From: Palsa-892 sp035295845
Lineage (GTDB): Bacteria; Pseudomonadota; Alphaproteobacteria; Rhizobiales; Xanthobacteraceae
Reading direction: 5' to 3'
DNA: 64,000 nucleotides
Assembly: GCA_035295845.1 (NCBI GenBank)
Contig: DATGIF010000019.1
Span: 1-64,000, forward strand
Positions 1 through 7,646 of the stretch are shown piece after piece. The notes beneath the pieces were generated by a model, which was not told where the DNA came from, made no database searches, and was given only the letters and a program-made list of their open reading frames with translations. Position 1 is the stretch's first letter; every line of letters begins with the position of its first letter. The translations under genes and the position numbers were made by a program.

Positions 1-861
1 CAGATCCGCCGCAACGGCAACGAAGCGCAGAAGCGCAAATATCTGCCCAAGCTGATCTCGGGCGATCATGTCGGCTCGCTCGCGATGTCGGAGCCAGGCG
101 CGGGCAGTGACGTGGTGTCGATGAAGACCCGCGCCGAGAAGAAGGGTGACCGCTACGTTTTGAACGGCAGCAAGATGTGGATCACCAACGGGCCGATCGC
201 CGATACGCTGGTGGTCTATGCCAAGACCGATGCCTCGGCCGGTCCGCGCGGCATCACGGCCTTCATCATCGAAAAGGGCATGAAGGGATTTTCCACCGCG
301 CAGAAGCTCGACAAGCTCGGCATGCGCGGCTCCGATACCTGCGAGCTCGTGTTTCAGGATTGCGAGGTGCCAGAAGAAAACGTGATGAGCAAGGTCGGCG
401 AGGGCGTGAAGGTGCTGATGTCGGGCCTCGATTACGAGCGCGCGGTGCTCGCAGCCGGGCCCTTGGGCATCATGCAGGCGTGCCTCGACGCCGTGATCCC
501 CTACGTGCACGAGCGCAAGCAGTTCGGCCAGCCCATCGGCAGCTTCCAGCTCGTGCAGGCGAAGATCGCCGACATGTATGTGACGCTGAACGCCGCGCGC
601 GCTTACGTCTACACGGTCGCCAAGGCCTGCGACCGCGGCGAAACCACGCGCGAAGACGCGGCGGGCGCGATCCTGTTCGCAGCGGAGAAGGCCACCCAGG
701 TCGCGCTCGACGCGGTGCAGTTGCTCGGCGGCAACGGCTATATCAACGAGTTTCCCACCGGGCGTTTGCTGCGCGACGCCAAGCTCTATGAGATCGGCGC
801 CGGCACCAGCGAGATCCGGCGATTGCTCATCGGCCGGGAGATCTTCGAGAAGACGAAATAG
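1..861 (+). CDS. ivd: Isovaleryl-CoA dehydrogenase, C-terminal part (5' end outside window)
   Basis: FAD enzyme oxidising isovaleryl-CoA to 3-methylcrotonyl-CoA in leucine degradation. The frame is open from base 1, so the start lies upstream. The middle domain has the acyl-CoA dehydrogenase signature AMSEPGAGSDV, then GSKMWITNG. The segment GLDYERAVLAAGPLG matches the place where isovaleryl-CoA dehydrogenase carries its catalytic Glu, which most other acyl-CoA dehydrogenases place elsewhere; this supports the subfamily. The C-terminal QLLGGNGYINEFPTGRLLRD block and a GTSEIRR end are complete. The pathway partners mccB and mccA lie about 18 and 28 kb downstream on the same strand. A short- or medium-chain dehydrogenase is the alternative but is less likely. 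Confidence 0.93.
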   Translation, partial: QIRRNGNEAQKRKYLPKLISGDHVGSLAMSEPGAGSDVVSMKTRAEKKGDRYVLNGSKMWITNGPIADTLVVYAKTDASAGPRGITAFIIEKGMKGFSTAQKLDKLGMRGSDTCELVFQDCEVPEENVMSKVGEGVKVLMSGLDYERAVLAAGPLGIMQACLDAVIPYVHERKQFGQPIGSFQLVQAKIADMYVTLNAARAYVYTVAKACDRGETTREDAAGAILFAAEKATQVALDAVQLLGGNGYINEFPTGRLLRDAKLYEIGAGTSEIRRLLIGREIFEKTK

Positions 862-885
862 CGCCTCGATCGAGCGCAATGCAAA

Positions 886-915
886 GCCCCGGCGCGAAGG
901 AAATCGCGCCGGGGC
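886..915. terminator. Hairpin after ivd, possibly bidirectional
   Basis: A perfect 12-bp inverted repeat (GCCCCGGCGCGA / TCGCGCCGGGGC) with a 6-nt loop lies 25 bases after the ivd stop. No T-run follows on the plus strand. On the minus strand it is followed by CTTTGCATT, so it may also end the small convergent gene that stops at 937. Confidence 0.55.
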
Positions 916-936
916 CTGCGGCATTCGGCCGGAGAT

Positions 937-1152
937 TTACACGGAGGATGGGGTGACCCTCCGGCGGGATGCCAACCGAGCTCGCCCGGTGGAATCCGAC
1001 TTCGGTGTTTGTTTCCCGGCTTCTTCCAGCTCCGCGAGCGCCAGATGCTTCTTCTGGATCCGGAGCAGTTGTTCCCGGTCGCCTTGTGAAGTCGTCGCAG
1101 CCGCGGCGATCGCGCATTCGGCTGCGATCTTGCGATGGTCGTGTTTGGACAT
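937..1152 (-). CDS. Small hypothetical protein, 71 aa
   Basis: Charged, Ala-rich small protein starting MSKHDHRKIAAECAIAAA, with a REQLL segment and LAELEEA. It has no signal peptide or membrane segment. The pattern of an early AAxC followed by a REQLL-type helix loosely resembles the 57-aa protein at 1798..1971, a style of small helical protein common in Rhizobiales. It faces ivd tail to tail, with the hairpin at 886..915 between them. The last 20 residues are Arg-rich and of low complexity, so the true extent is uncertain. Function unknown. Confidence 0.4.
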   Translation of the reverse strand: MSKHDHRKIAAECAIAAAATTSQGDREQLLRIQKKHLALAELEEAGKQTPKSDSTGRARLASRRRVTPSSV

Positions 1153-1241
1153 GGCGGCTTTCCCTGTGCTGCCAGGCGGTGCGCTGAACCTTCGTCGCCG
1201 AGCCTGGTCCCTGCGGAAAAGCTACCCACCAATGTTTCGAC

Positions 1242-1263
1242 TTGTCTGTCGACATTCAGACAA
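1242..1263. promoter_or_regulatory. Inverted repeat TTGTCTG-N8-CAGACAA, possible operator
   Basis: Perfect 7-bp arms separated by 8 bp in a divergent intergenic region. The geometry fits a dimeric helix-turn-helix regulator, but no cognate regulator is adjacent. Function is inferred from position only. Confidence 0.35.
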
Positions 1264-1313
1264 AACAAATCAGCGTGAAAAAGCAGGGGGCCGGATCGGC
1301 GCTCGCGGCTCGC

Positions 1314-1338
1314 GGAACGGATTCTTTTGTTGGAAGTT
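1314..1338 (+). promoter_or_regulatory. EcfG-like promoter (GGAAC-N16-AGTT)
   Basis: GGAAC followed after 16 bases by AGTT, one mismatch from the alphaproteobacterial EcfG general-stress consensus GGAAC-N16/17-CGTT. It lies about 200 bases before the gene at 1542, so assignment to that gene is tentative. Confidence 0.35.
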
Positions 1339-1541
1339 ATAAACGCTTGTTCGCCGCTCATTTTACTTTCGATGAGCCGAATTTCATTGGGTTACGGGTT
1401 GGATCGAACGGCGAGGTCCGCGGCAGTGCCGCACAATTATTGCGGCAAGCGAGCGGCCCGCCTATGTCGCTATTCTGACAGACGAGCATTGCCGCAAGTG
1501 TTTCGCTGGGTCGGATATTTGGCAACTGTCGAGAATCAACA

Positions 1542-1811
1542 ATGGCCGTCATCATCCTTCGTTGCCACAAAACCCACACGGACATCCTGCCGGGAATTGA
1601 AATCAGCGAGGCGGATTTCCAATCCATCCCGCCCGCCGCGCGCCCCGTCAAATGTCCGGTGTGCGGCGAGGAGCATTCCTGGCTTCCCTATGCCGCCCGC
1701 GTCGCGGAAGCGCTCGCGCGCGCCGGCAAAGGTCCGTCCGTCGGTTCATCGCGGGACAGAGACGTCGAGCCGGTCGCGGACAACGGCGAACTAAGCGATG
1801 TCGAGAGCTGA
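1542..1811 (+). CDS. Small zinc-ribbon-like hypothetical protein, 89 aa
   Basis: Begins MAVIILRCHKTHTDILPGIE and carries CPVCGEEHSW at about residues 38-47. The pattern C...CPxCGxxHxW is typical of a small family of uncharacterised alphaproteobacterial proteins with one early Cys and a later CPxCG knuckle, suggesting zinc binding. It ends 14 bases inside the next gene (start 1798), so the two are probably co-transcribed and translationally coupled. The C-terminal 40 residues are Ala/Arg- and Asp-rich without recognisable motif. Function unknown. Confidence 0.55.
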   Translation: MAVIILRCHKTHTDILPGIEISEADFQSIPPAARPVKCPVCGEEHSWLPYAARVAEALARAGKGPSVGSSRDRDVEPVADNGELSDVES

Positions 1812-1971
1812 TTTCTATCTTCACAAAGCGGCGCAGTGCGAGATGCTCGCGCGGGTGGCCGGATGCGGCGGCGAGCGTGAGCGGCAGCTACAAACCGCCC
1901 GCCACTATCGGCAAGCCGCGGAACGCGAAAAGGAGCAAGTGTTGGAGCATGTCGCCGGCGGCAAGCCGTGA
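1798..1971 (+). CDS. Small helical hypothetical protein, 57 aa
   Basis: A complete short frame, MSRADFYLHKAAQCEMLAR onwards, ending HVAGGKP. The composition predicts a helical hairpin (AAQCEMLARVAG, then QLQTARHYRQAAEREKEQ). The arrangement YxxKAAxCExLA...RERxL recurs in many small uncharacterised Rhizobiales proteins. Its ATG overlaps the end of the preceding zinc-ribbon gene by 14 bases in another frame. No membrane segment or signal peptide. Function unknown. Confidence 0.5.
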   Translation: MSRADFYLHKAAQCEMLARVAGCGGERERQLQTARHYRQAAEREKEQVLEHVAGGKP

Positions 1972-2009
1972 TCGCCGGAGACGCGTTAGGCGCTCTTCGA
2001 CTTTTCCCG

Positions 2010-2294
2010 TTACTCGCCGGCGGGCTCTTGCACGATCTTTCGGAAGGCGGCCGCCAATTCCCGCGCTCTCTGCTGGCGGTAGCGACGAAGCGCCGCGGCA
2101 GCCAGCCGCATCAGATCACGCTCACCCGCGCGCGCGAGGGCAATGACGTGGACGGCAAGGGAAGAGCGGCAATGTTCGGAGGCGTCCGCATCGACCTCGC
2201 CGCTTTTTTCGATCGCGTTCCACGCCTGTTCGAAAACGGCACAGAGCAGTCGAATTTCCACCGGCCCGAAGGACGTTCCCCAGAATACCGACAT
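2010..2294 (-). CDS. Hypothetical protein, 94 aa
   Basis: Starts MSVFWGTSFGPVEIRLLCAV, followed by a helical segment with ASEHCRSSLAVHVIALARAGERD and a C-terminal LRRYRQQRARELAAAFR helix. The combination FGxxEIRLLxxVFExAW with an E-x2-R-x2-LAxxVIALAxxGE core is recognisable from uncharacterised rhizobial proteins of about 90 residues. I chose the ATG at 2294; a TTG two codons upstream is the alternative. It converges on the gene ending at 1971. Function unknown. Confidence 0.5.
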   Translation of the reverse strand: MSVFWGTSFGPVEIRLLCAVFEQAWNAIEKSGEVDADASEHCRSSLAVHVIALARAGERDLMRLAAAALRRYRQQRARELAAAFRKIVQEPAGE

Positions 2295-2422
2295 GAACAA
2301 TCTCTCGCTGAGACTTGCGCTTGTTTCTGGAAGGATTGCCTGCCTTTGCGGCTAAATTTTTGGAGGACGCGATTTCAACGCGGAAAACGGAATGAACGGT
2401 AAATTCGATCGGTGAGAAATCC

Positions 2423-2665
2423 ATGGCGCGCTATTATTTTCATCTCGAAAATAAAATTAAAATCGTGAACGACGAAGACGTGTTTTGCGAAACGCTCGTC
2501 GAAGCGCGGGCCCATGCGCGCCGCGTCGCCTGTGAAATGGGCGCCCACAAACCGGAACAGGAAAACCATCTATGCTGGATTCGCGTCACCGACGAAGCAG
2601 GTAACGAAGTATTCCGGGTGGCGCTCACCAATCGCAAAATCAATGAAGGTGAAAATGAGCATTGA
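2423..2665 (+). CDS. DUF6894-like small protein, 80 aa
   Basis: Begins MARYYFHLENKIKIVNDEDV, matching the DUF6894 style: an N-terminal RYFFH strand, a D-x-E/D turn, then a helix with the AxxxA pattern EARAHARRVACEMG. The C-terminal half (CWIRVTDEAGNEVFRVAL) gives two beta strands, as expected for the family. These proteins are abundant and often multi-copy in Bradyrhizobium-like genomes; no function is established. The gene stands alone between the minus-strand gene ending at 2010 and the Crp-type gene at 2832. Confidence 0.65.
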   Translation: MARYYFHLENKIKIVNDEDVFCETLVEARAHARRVACEMGAHKPEQENHLCWIRVTDEAGNEVFRVALTNRKINEGENEH

Positions 2666-2831
2666 TAACAATCGTCTTTTTTGATCTGTGATCTTGCCCT
2701 AAGTTGCCTCTCCGACGTATCCGGGGGGGGATAAGGTATATAGTTTCAATCGATTTCCGTAGGACGCTGGTCGGAGCGCCTCCTTCACCACTGCGGCTAT
2801 CGGCCCCGCCGAAAGGGCCTCAGAGCCCACG

Positions 2832-3562
2832 GTGGATATCGAAAATCGAGATTTCTCGGCCCAAAATTTCCTGCTCGCCGCATTATCAAAGAGCGACATT
2901 GCGTTGCTGGCGCCGTCGCTCGTCAAAACTCCGCTCGATCAGGGTGCGACGCTGTACGAAGTGGGCGCGCAAATGGAGCACGTCTATTTTCCGCATTCCG
3001 GCATGATCTCGATGCTTGCGATCATGGCCGACGGAACCGCCGTCGAGACGGCGACGGTGGGGCGCGAAGGCTTTGTCGGCGCGATGACCGGCGTCGGATT
3101 GAACGAGGCGAACACCCGCGCGGTTGTTCAGTTGCCCGGCACGGCCTCGAAAATTTCGGCGCGCGCGTTCCAGAACGCCGTCAGCCGCAGCGCAAGCCTG
3201 CAAAGCTTGATTATCCGCTACACCGAATGGCTGCTCATTCAGGTGCAATACACGGCGGCGTGCAACGCGCTGCACGCGGTCGAAGCGCGGCTCTGCCGCT
3301 GGATCCTGCAATCAAGAGATCGCGCCGAGAGCGACCAAATTCCGCTGACGCAGGAACTGCTCGCGGAAATGCTCGGCGTCAGCTGGACAACGGTCACGCT
3401 TGCCGCCCGTACGCTGCAGGACGCGGGGCTTATTCGTTACCGGCCGGCAAAGTGGAGATCGTCAATCGCGAGCGGCTCGAACAAAGCTCGTGCGAGTGTT
3501 ACCGGCTCATTCGCGACAAAAGCGCGCAAGTTCTTCCGCATCCGAACTACAGGGGCGATTGA
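2832..3562 (+). pseudogene. Crp/Fnr-family transcriptional regulator with a one-base frameshift
   Basis: Cytoplasmic cyclic-nucleotide-binding-fold regulator. Residues 1-130 carry the effector domain (YFPHSGMISML, TVGREGFVGAM), with no FNR-type Cys cluster. A winged helix follows at about 168-204 (LAEMLGVSWTTVTLAARTLQ recognition region, then DAGLIRYR). After residue 204 (base 3443) the frame is lost. The expected wing and tail (GKVEIVNRERLEQSS, ending at 3562) continue in the next frame. Restoring one base in 'cggccggcaaag' gives RYRxGKVEI, the family pattern, so this is a single-base deletion or a sequencing error. Left as is, the frame runs on to 3758. The start is GTG at 2832. Its targets are unknown. 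Confidence 0.8.
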
Positions 3563-3734
3563 GCGCGGGCGGGTTCAGGGTTGGCGCCTCGGTGTCGAGC
3601 GGGTCGGCGGCGCCATCGGGATGCACCCGGAAGGCCCACACCAGACCCGGCGCCACGCCGAGGGATCGGTCGTCCGGCGCGCCAGCGGGCTGCTCGGCGA
3701 TCGCTACACTTTGCTTCGCAGCCCGCGCATCCAT
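3507..3734 (-). pseudogene. Possible N-terminal remnant of a CorA/ZntB-type metal transporter
   Basis: The frame starts 7 bases after the pitA stop on the same strand. Its middle, GLVWAFRVHPDGAADPL, looks like the first strand of CorA/ZntB cytoplasmic domains (GLxWAFxxxxDGxAxxL). The match stops at about base 3590 and the frame then runs into the tail of the convergent Crp-type gene. No membrane domain or GMN motif exists. A decayed transporter gene downstream of pitA is my inference; a chance similarity is possible. Confidence 0.35.
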
Positions 3735-3741
3735 CGGCGTC

Positions 3742-5364
3742 TTAGAACAGGTGGCTGAAGATCCAGTAGAGCGTTGCCGACAAGAGCATCGCCGCCGGCA
3801 ACGTCAGTACCCAGGCGAGCGCGATATTGCGCAGCGTCGCCACCTGCAGCCCCGATCCGTTCGCCGCCATGGTGCCGGCGACGCCCGACGACAATACGTG
3901 GGTCGTCGACACCGGCAGGCCGAAATTGTCGGCGGCGAAGATGGTCCCGGCGGCGACGAGCTCGGCCGCCGCGCCCTGACCGTAGGTCAGGTGCGTTTTG
4001 CCGATCCTCTCGCCGACCGTGATCACAATGCGCTTCCAGCCGATCATGGTGCCGAGGCCAAGGGCGATGGCGACCGCGATCTTCACCCAGGTGGGAATGA
4101 ACTTCGTGGCGCTATCGAGCGAACGCTTGTAGGCGTTGAGCGTCGAGATCTCCGCCGCGGAAAGGTCGCTCTCCTTGTCCTTCATCAAGAAGCGGATCGC
4201 TTCCGAGGTGAGGTACATGTCGTTGCGCGTGTTGCCGACGGCGGCGGCCGGAATTTTCGCAACCGAGCCGTATTCGGAAACCTGCTTTGAAATGTCGCGC
4301 AACAGGGCGGCGAGCGAAGGATAGGTTCCCTCGTTGATCTTGTGTTGCGCGACATAGGCCGTGACCGCCGGCCGCGGATCGCCGATGACGTTGTAGCCGG
4401 CGGCCTTCGTCTCGACCACGCTCGCCGCGGCTTGCGCCGATTTTTGAAAGTCGACGATGGCGGTATCGGGCAGCGCGCGATTGAGCGCGTAGGCCGTCGG
4501 CACCGTGCCGATGAGGATGAGCATGATCAGGCCCATTCCTTTCTGGCCGTCATTGGAGCCGTGCGCGAAGGAGACGCCCGTGCAGGTGAGCACGAGCAGG
4601 CCGCGAATCCACAGCGGCGGCGGCGCGTCGCTCTTCGGGGCCGTGTAAAGCTCGGGGCTTTTGATGATCGCCTTCATCGCGAGCAGCAAGAGCGCCGAGA
4701 CAACAAATCCCACGATCGGAGAGAACAGGAGCGCGTAACCGATCTCGGTCGCCTTGCCCCAATCGACGCCCGAGGTGCCGTCGCGGCCGTGCAGCAGCGC
4801 GTTGCAGACGCCGACGCCGATGATCGAGCCGATCAGCGTGTGCGAGCTCGAAGCCGGCAGGCCGAGATACCAGGTGCCCAGATTCCACAGGATCGCCGCG
4901 ATCAGGAGCGCGAAGACCATGGCAAAACCCGCGCTGCTGCCGACCTGCAGAATGAGCTCGACCGGCAGAAGCGAGATGATGCCGAAGGCGACGGCGCCGC
5001 TCGACAAGAGCACGCCGAGAAAATTGAAGAAGCCCGACCACATCACCGCGAATTCCGCGGGGAGCGAATGGGTATAGATGACGGTCGCGACGGCATTCGC
5101 CGTGTCGTGAAAGCCGTTCACGAACTCGAAGCCGAGCGCGATCAGCAACGCGACGAAGAGGAGAAGGTACGGGAGGTAGGTGGTGATGCGTACGCCCGTT
5201 GCGTCGACATCGGCATAAAGGCTGTAGGCAACGAAGAGCACGCCGGCGCCCAGAAATCCGAAGAACAGGATCATCGTCAACGGATTGAAGCCCTTATCGA
5301 GATCGGGGCGCGGGGATTTGGATTTGCTGACTTTTCCGCGGGCCCGGAGTGCAATGTCGGACAT
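3742..5364 (-). CDS. pitA: PiT-family inorganic phosphate transporter, 540 aa
   Basis: Inner-membrane, low-affinity metal-phosphate symporter. Both PiT signatures are present: GFEFVNGFHDTANAVAT near residues 80-97, with GLPASSSHTLIGSIIGVG after it, and the C-terminal copy GLPVSTTHVLSSGVAGT. Hydrophobic segments in the N-terminal half and the last 110 residues flank a large soluble loop (about residues 300-420), as in the longer PiT proteins. The N-terminus is basic (RARGKVSKSKSPRP). It is transcribed away from the LprI-like gene; no phoU-like gene is adjacent, though phoU often accompanies PiT in this class. Confidence 0.93.
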   Translation of the reverse strand: MSDIALRARGKVSKSKSPRPDLDKGFNPLTMILFFGFLGAGVLFVAYSLYADVDATGVRITTYLPYLLLFVALLIALGFEFVNGFHDTANAVATVIYTHSLPAEFAVMWSGFFNFLGVLLSSGAVAFGIISLLPVELILQVGSSAGFAMVFALLIAAILWNLGTWYLGLPASSSHTLIGSIIGVGVCNALLHGRDGTSGVDWGKATEIGYALLFSPIVGFVVSALLLLAMKAIIKSPELYTAPKSDAPPPLWIRGLLVLTCTGVSFAHGSNDGQKGMGLIMLILIGTVPTAYALNRALPDTAIVDFQKSAQAAASVVETKAAGYNVIGDPRPAVTAYVAQHKINEGTYPSLAALLRDISKQVSEYGSVAKIPAAAVGNTRNDMYLTSEAIRFLMKDKESDLSAAEISTLNAYKRSLDSATKFIPTWVKIAVAIALGLGTMIGWKRIVITVGERIGKTHLTYGQGAAAELVAAGTIFAADNFGLPVSTTHVLSSGVAGTMAANGSGLQVATLRNIALAWVLTLPAAMLLSATLYWIFSHLF

Positions 5365-5509
5365 GGTCGCCTCTTTTCTTGCTGCTTATCCCTGTGGATA
5401 GGGGCGACTTTGGAAGCGATCGGTGACAGGTCAGTGACAGGCGGATGACTTCTCGTTCGCCATGTGGAAACGTGCAGCAGGCGAACGGAATTCATCGAAA
5501 AAACGGATC

Positions 5510-5992
5510 ATGATCCAACGGATTGTGTTGATTGCCGTTCTCGCGCTTGCGGCGCTTGCCGGCGCGATGCCTGGCCAGGCGCAAAACCGCAAGCCCACGG
5601 CGGCGGAGATCAAGCTGATCCGCGATTGCGCCGAGGCCCATCGCGAGGACGGCGAAGGCGAGCAGAAATGCGCCTTCAACCTCGTCGCCGATCCTTGCGG
5701 CGAAAAGAACGACTCCAACCTTGGCAGGGCCGATTGCTTTCGCATCGAAACCGTAATCTGGGATGCGCTCCTGAACGACAATTACAAGGAATTGATGGAC
5801 GCGATCGACGACAAGAACGACCAGGACAAGCTCAAGGAAATGCAGCGGGCGTGGATCGCGTATCGCGACACCACCTGCAATTTTTACTGGTACAAGATTC
5901 ACGGCTCGATGTCGGTGCCGATGACCGCGGCGTGCCAGCTGCGCGAGACGGCGCGGCGGGCGCTATTGCTTGCCTTTTTCGTGCGCCTCTGA
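5510..5992 (+). CDS. LprI-like (DUF1311) exported protein, 160 aa
   Basis: The start at 5510 gives a clean signal peptide (MIQRIVLIAVLALAALAGAM, cleavage near GQAQ), so the protein is probably periplasmic. The C-terminal half has the DUF1311/LprI pattern MQRAWIAYRDTTC, with four further Cys residues (DCAEAH, KCAFN, DPCGE, ADCFR) and a late AACQLRETARR. The family includes a mycobacterial lysozyme inhibitor, but most members have no known function. An upstream in-frame ATG at 5462 would add 16 polar residues and spoil the signal peptide. queC follows 25 bases downstream. Confidence 0.75.
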   Translation: MIQRIVLIAVLALAALAGAMPGQAQNRKPTAAEIKLIRDCAEAHREDGEGEQKCAFNLVADPCGEKNDSNLGRADCFRIETVIWDALLNDNYKELMDAIDDKNDQDKLKEMQRAWIAYRDTTCNFYWYKIHGSMSVPMTAACQLRETARRALLLAFFVRL

Positions 5993-6017
5993 GCAGGACG
6001 CGCGATACAATGCCGTC

Positions 6018-6737
6018 ATGAGTGGCGCAAAACATCAGGAAGCCGCGCTCGTTCTTTTCTCCGGCGGACAGGATTCGACGACGTGTCTCGCCTGGGCGCT
6101 GGAGCGTTTCGACCGCGTCGAAACGGTCGGCTTCGATTACGGCCAGCGCCACCGGGTCGAACTCGAAGTGCGGCCGAAGATCCGCGCCGAACTCGGCCAA
6201 TTGAAAGCGGCATGGGGCGCGCGGCTCGGCGAGGACCATGTCGTCAAGCTCGATGCGCTGGCGGCGATTTCGGAGACCGCGCTCACGCGCGACGTGGCGA
6301 TCGAGATCGGCGACAGCGGCTTGCCGACGACCTTCGTCCCCGGGCGCAATCTCGTTTTCCTGTCTTTCGCCGGCGCCATCGCCTACCGGCGCGGAGCCGC
6401 ACACATCGTCGCCGGCATGTGCGAGACCGATTACTCCGGCTATCCCGATTGCCGCGACCAGACCATCCAGGCGATGGGGCGCGCGCTGGAACTCGGCATG
6501 GACCGGCGCTTCGAGCTGCACACGCCGCTGATGTGGATCGACAAGGCGGGAACGTTCGCCCTCGCACATAAATTGGGAGGGGATGCGCTCATTCGTCTCT
6601 TGGTTGAGGACAGCCATAGCTGCTATCTCGGCGACCGCGTGCATCGGCACGCTTGGGGATTTGGCTGCGGGGAATGTCCGGCCTGCAAACTGCGGGCGGG
6701 GGGATGGGAGAAGTGGAAAGCGACGCGCCCGGCATAA
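6018..6737 (+). CDS. queC: 7-cyano-7-deazaguanine (preQ0) synthase, 239 aa
   Basis: Converts 7-carboxy-7-deazaguanine to preQ0 using ATP and ammonia, a step in queuosine tRNA modification. The PP-loop is LVLFSGGQDSTTCLAWAL near the N-terminus, followed by GFDYGQRH. The C-terminal zinc site is present: SCYLGDRV, then GFGCGECPACKLR, giving the Cys ligands. I start at the ATG at 6018, which begins just before the PP-loop strand; the frame is open to 5970 but those residues are atypical. The 3' end overlaps the VUT transporter gene by 34 bases, implying co-expression. Confidence 0.95.
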   Translation: MSGAKHQEAALVLFSGGQDSTTCLAWALERFDRVETVGFDYGQRHRVELEVRPKIRAELGQLKAAWGARLGEDHVVKLDALAAISETALTRDVAIEIGDSGLPTTFVPGRNLVFLSFAGAIAYRRGAAHIVAGMCETDYSGYPDCRDQTIQAMGRALELGMDRRFELHTPLMWIDKAGTFALAHKLGGDALIRLLVEDSHSCYLGDRVHRHAWGFGCGECPACKLRAGGWEKWKATRPA

Positions 6738-7300
6738 CGCGGCATGACGGCCTTCGCCTCGCCGAGGGTCTCGCTTTCCTTGTTCTGTTCTGTCTCACCA
6801 TTCCGGTAGCGAATTGGCTGATCGGCCACGTCGGCACCGAATGCGAGCCAAATGGGCCGTGCATCATTCCGGTCGCGCCCGGACTGATGGCGCCCTCGGG
6901 CGTGTTGATGATCGGCGCGGCGCTCGTGCTCCGCGATCTCGTGCAGCGGCGCTTTGGCATTGCCATCGGGCTGTGCGCGATCCTGATGGGGACGGCGCTC
7001 TCCGGTCTCCTGGCGCCGCCGGCGCTCGTCGTCGCTTCGGCGACGGCGTTTCTGATTTCGGAAAGCGCCGATTTCGCCGTCTATACGCCGCTCGCGAAGA
7101 GACATTTCGTCGCTGCGGTGGTGCTGTCGGGATTGTTCGGCCTTGTCGCCGACTCGATCGTGTTTTTGTGGCTTGCCTTCGGCTCGCTCGAATTCCTCGC
7201 GGGCCAAATCGCCGGCAAGGCGTGGATGATCCTGCTCGCAATGCCGCTGATCGCGTGGCTGCGCAAGCGCGACGAACGGCTCGGTCTCGCCGCGGCGTGA
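6704..7300 (+). CDS. VUT-family transporter, candidate queuosine-precursor permease, 198 aa
   Basis: Polytopic inner-membrane protein with about five or six hydrophobic helices. The features SGVLMIGAALVLRDLVQ, ASATAFLISESADFAVYTPL and a C-terminal GQIAGKAWM are those of the VUT (DUF165) family, whose E. coli member YhhQ imports queuosine precursors. The ATG at 6704 lies inside the end of queC. This link supports a deazaguanine substrate, although a cell with queC can make its own preQ0, so salvage would be additional. The gene converges on the cupredoxin gene with 4 bases between stops. Confidence 0.75.
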   Translation: MGEVESDAPGITRHDGLRLAEGLAFLVLFCLTIPVANWLIGHVGTECEPNGPCIIPVAPGLMAPSGVLMIGAALVLRDLVQRRFGIAIGLCAILMGTALSGLLAPPALVVASATAFLISESADFAVYTPLAKRHFVAAVVLSGLFGLVADSIVFLWLAFGSLEFLAGQIAGKAWMILLAMPLIAWLRKRDERLGLAAA

Positions 7301-7304
7301 GGCG

Positions 7305-7646
7305 CTATTCCGCGATGAGGACGCCCTTGGCGGTGTCCTCGTGATACTCGCCGATGAATTCGTAGCGTCCCGGAGCGAGCGAGGAGATGCGGACGATGCC
7401 TTCGGATTTGCCGGCGATCACCTTCTCGACTTTCAGCGCGCGCGAATCGAATTCCTCCGAGACCGGATCTTCGTTGATCACCTTCAACTGAATGCGCGTG
7501 TTCGCGGGCGCGCGCAGCTCGGCGGGGTCGAAGCGGTGATCGCGCAGGGTGATGGTCAGCGAAACCGTCTCGTCGGCGCGCGCCGTGCCGGCCGCCGCGA
7601 GAAGAGCAGCGAAAGCAGCGGTAAACAACAGCGGCCGCGCGCTCAC
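7305..7646 (-). CDS. Exported cupredoxin-domain protein, 113 aa
   Basis: Starts at GTG 7646, overlapping the stop of the P19 gene by 4 bases (GTGA). It has a signal peptide (SARPLLFTAAFAALLAAAGT, cleavage near ARADE). The mature part is a cupredoxin-like fold: ITLRDHRFDPAELRAPANT, then INEDPVSEEFDS and LAPGRYEFIGEYHE. This is the EfeO/cupredoxin_1 style found beside P19 and FTR1 iron permeases. The usual blue-copper Cys is absent, so it is not a classical electron carrier. It probably works with P19 in periplasmic metal handling. Confidence 0.75.
   Translation of the reverse strand: MSARPLLFTAAFAALLAAAGTARADETVSLTITLRDHRFDPAELRAPANTRIQLKVINEDPVSEEFDSRALKVEKVIAGKSEGIVRISSLAPGRYEFIGEYHEDTAKGVLIAE

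Larger units (their letters stand above)
1153..1541. other. Non-coding stretch between divergent small genes
   Basis: About 390 bases with no convincing gene; it separates a minus-strand and a plus-strand small gene, so it probably holds their promoters. Two signals are visible: a perfect 7-bp inverted repeat at 1242..1263 and an EcfG-like promoter match at 1314..1338. The base composition is less GC-rich than the flanking genes, notably around 1320-1400. Confidence 0.5.
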
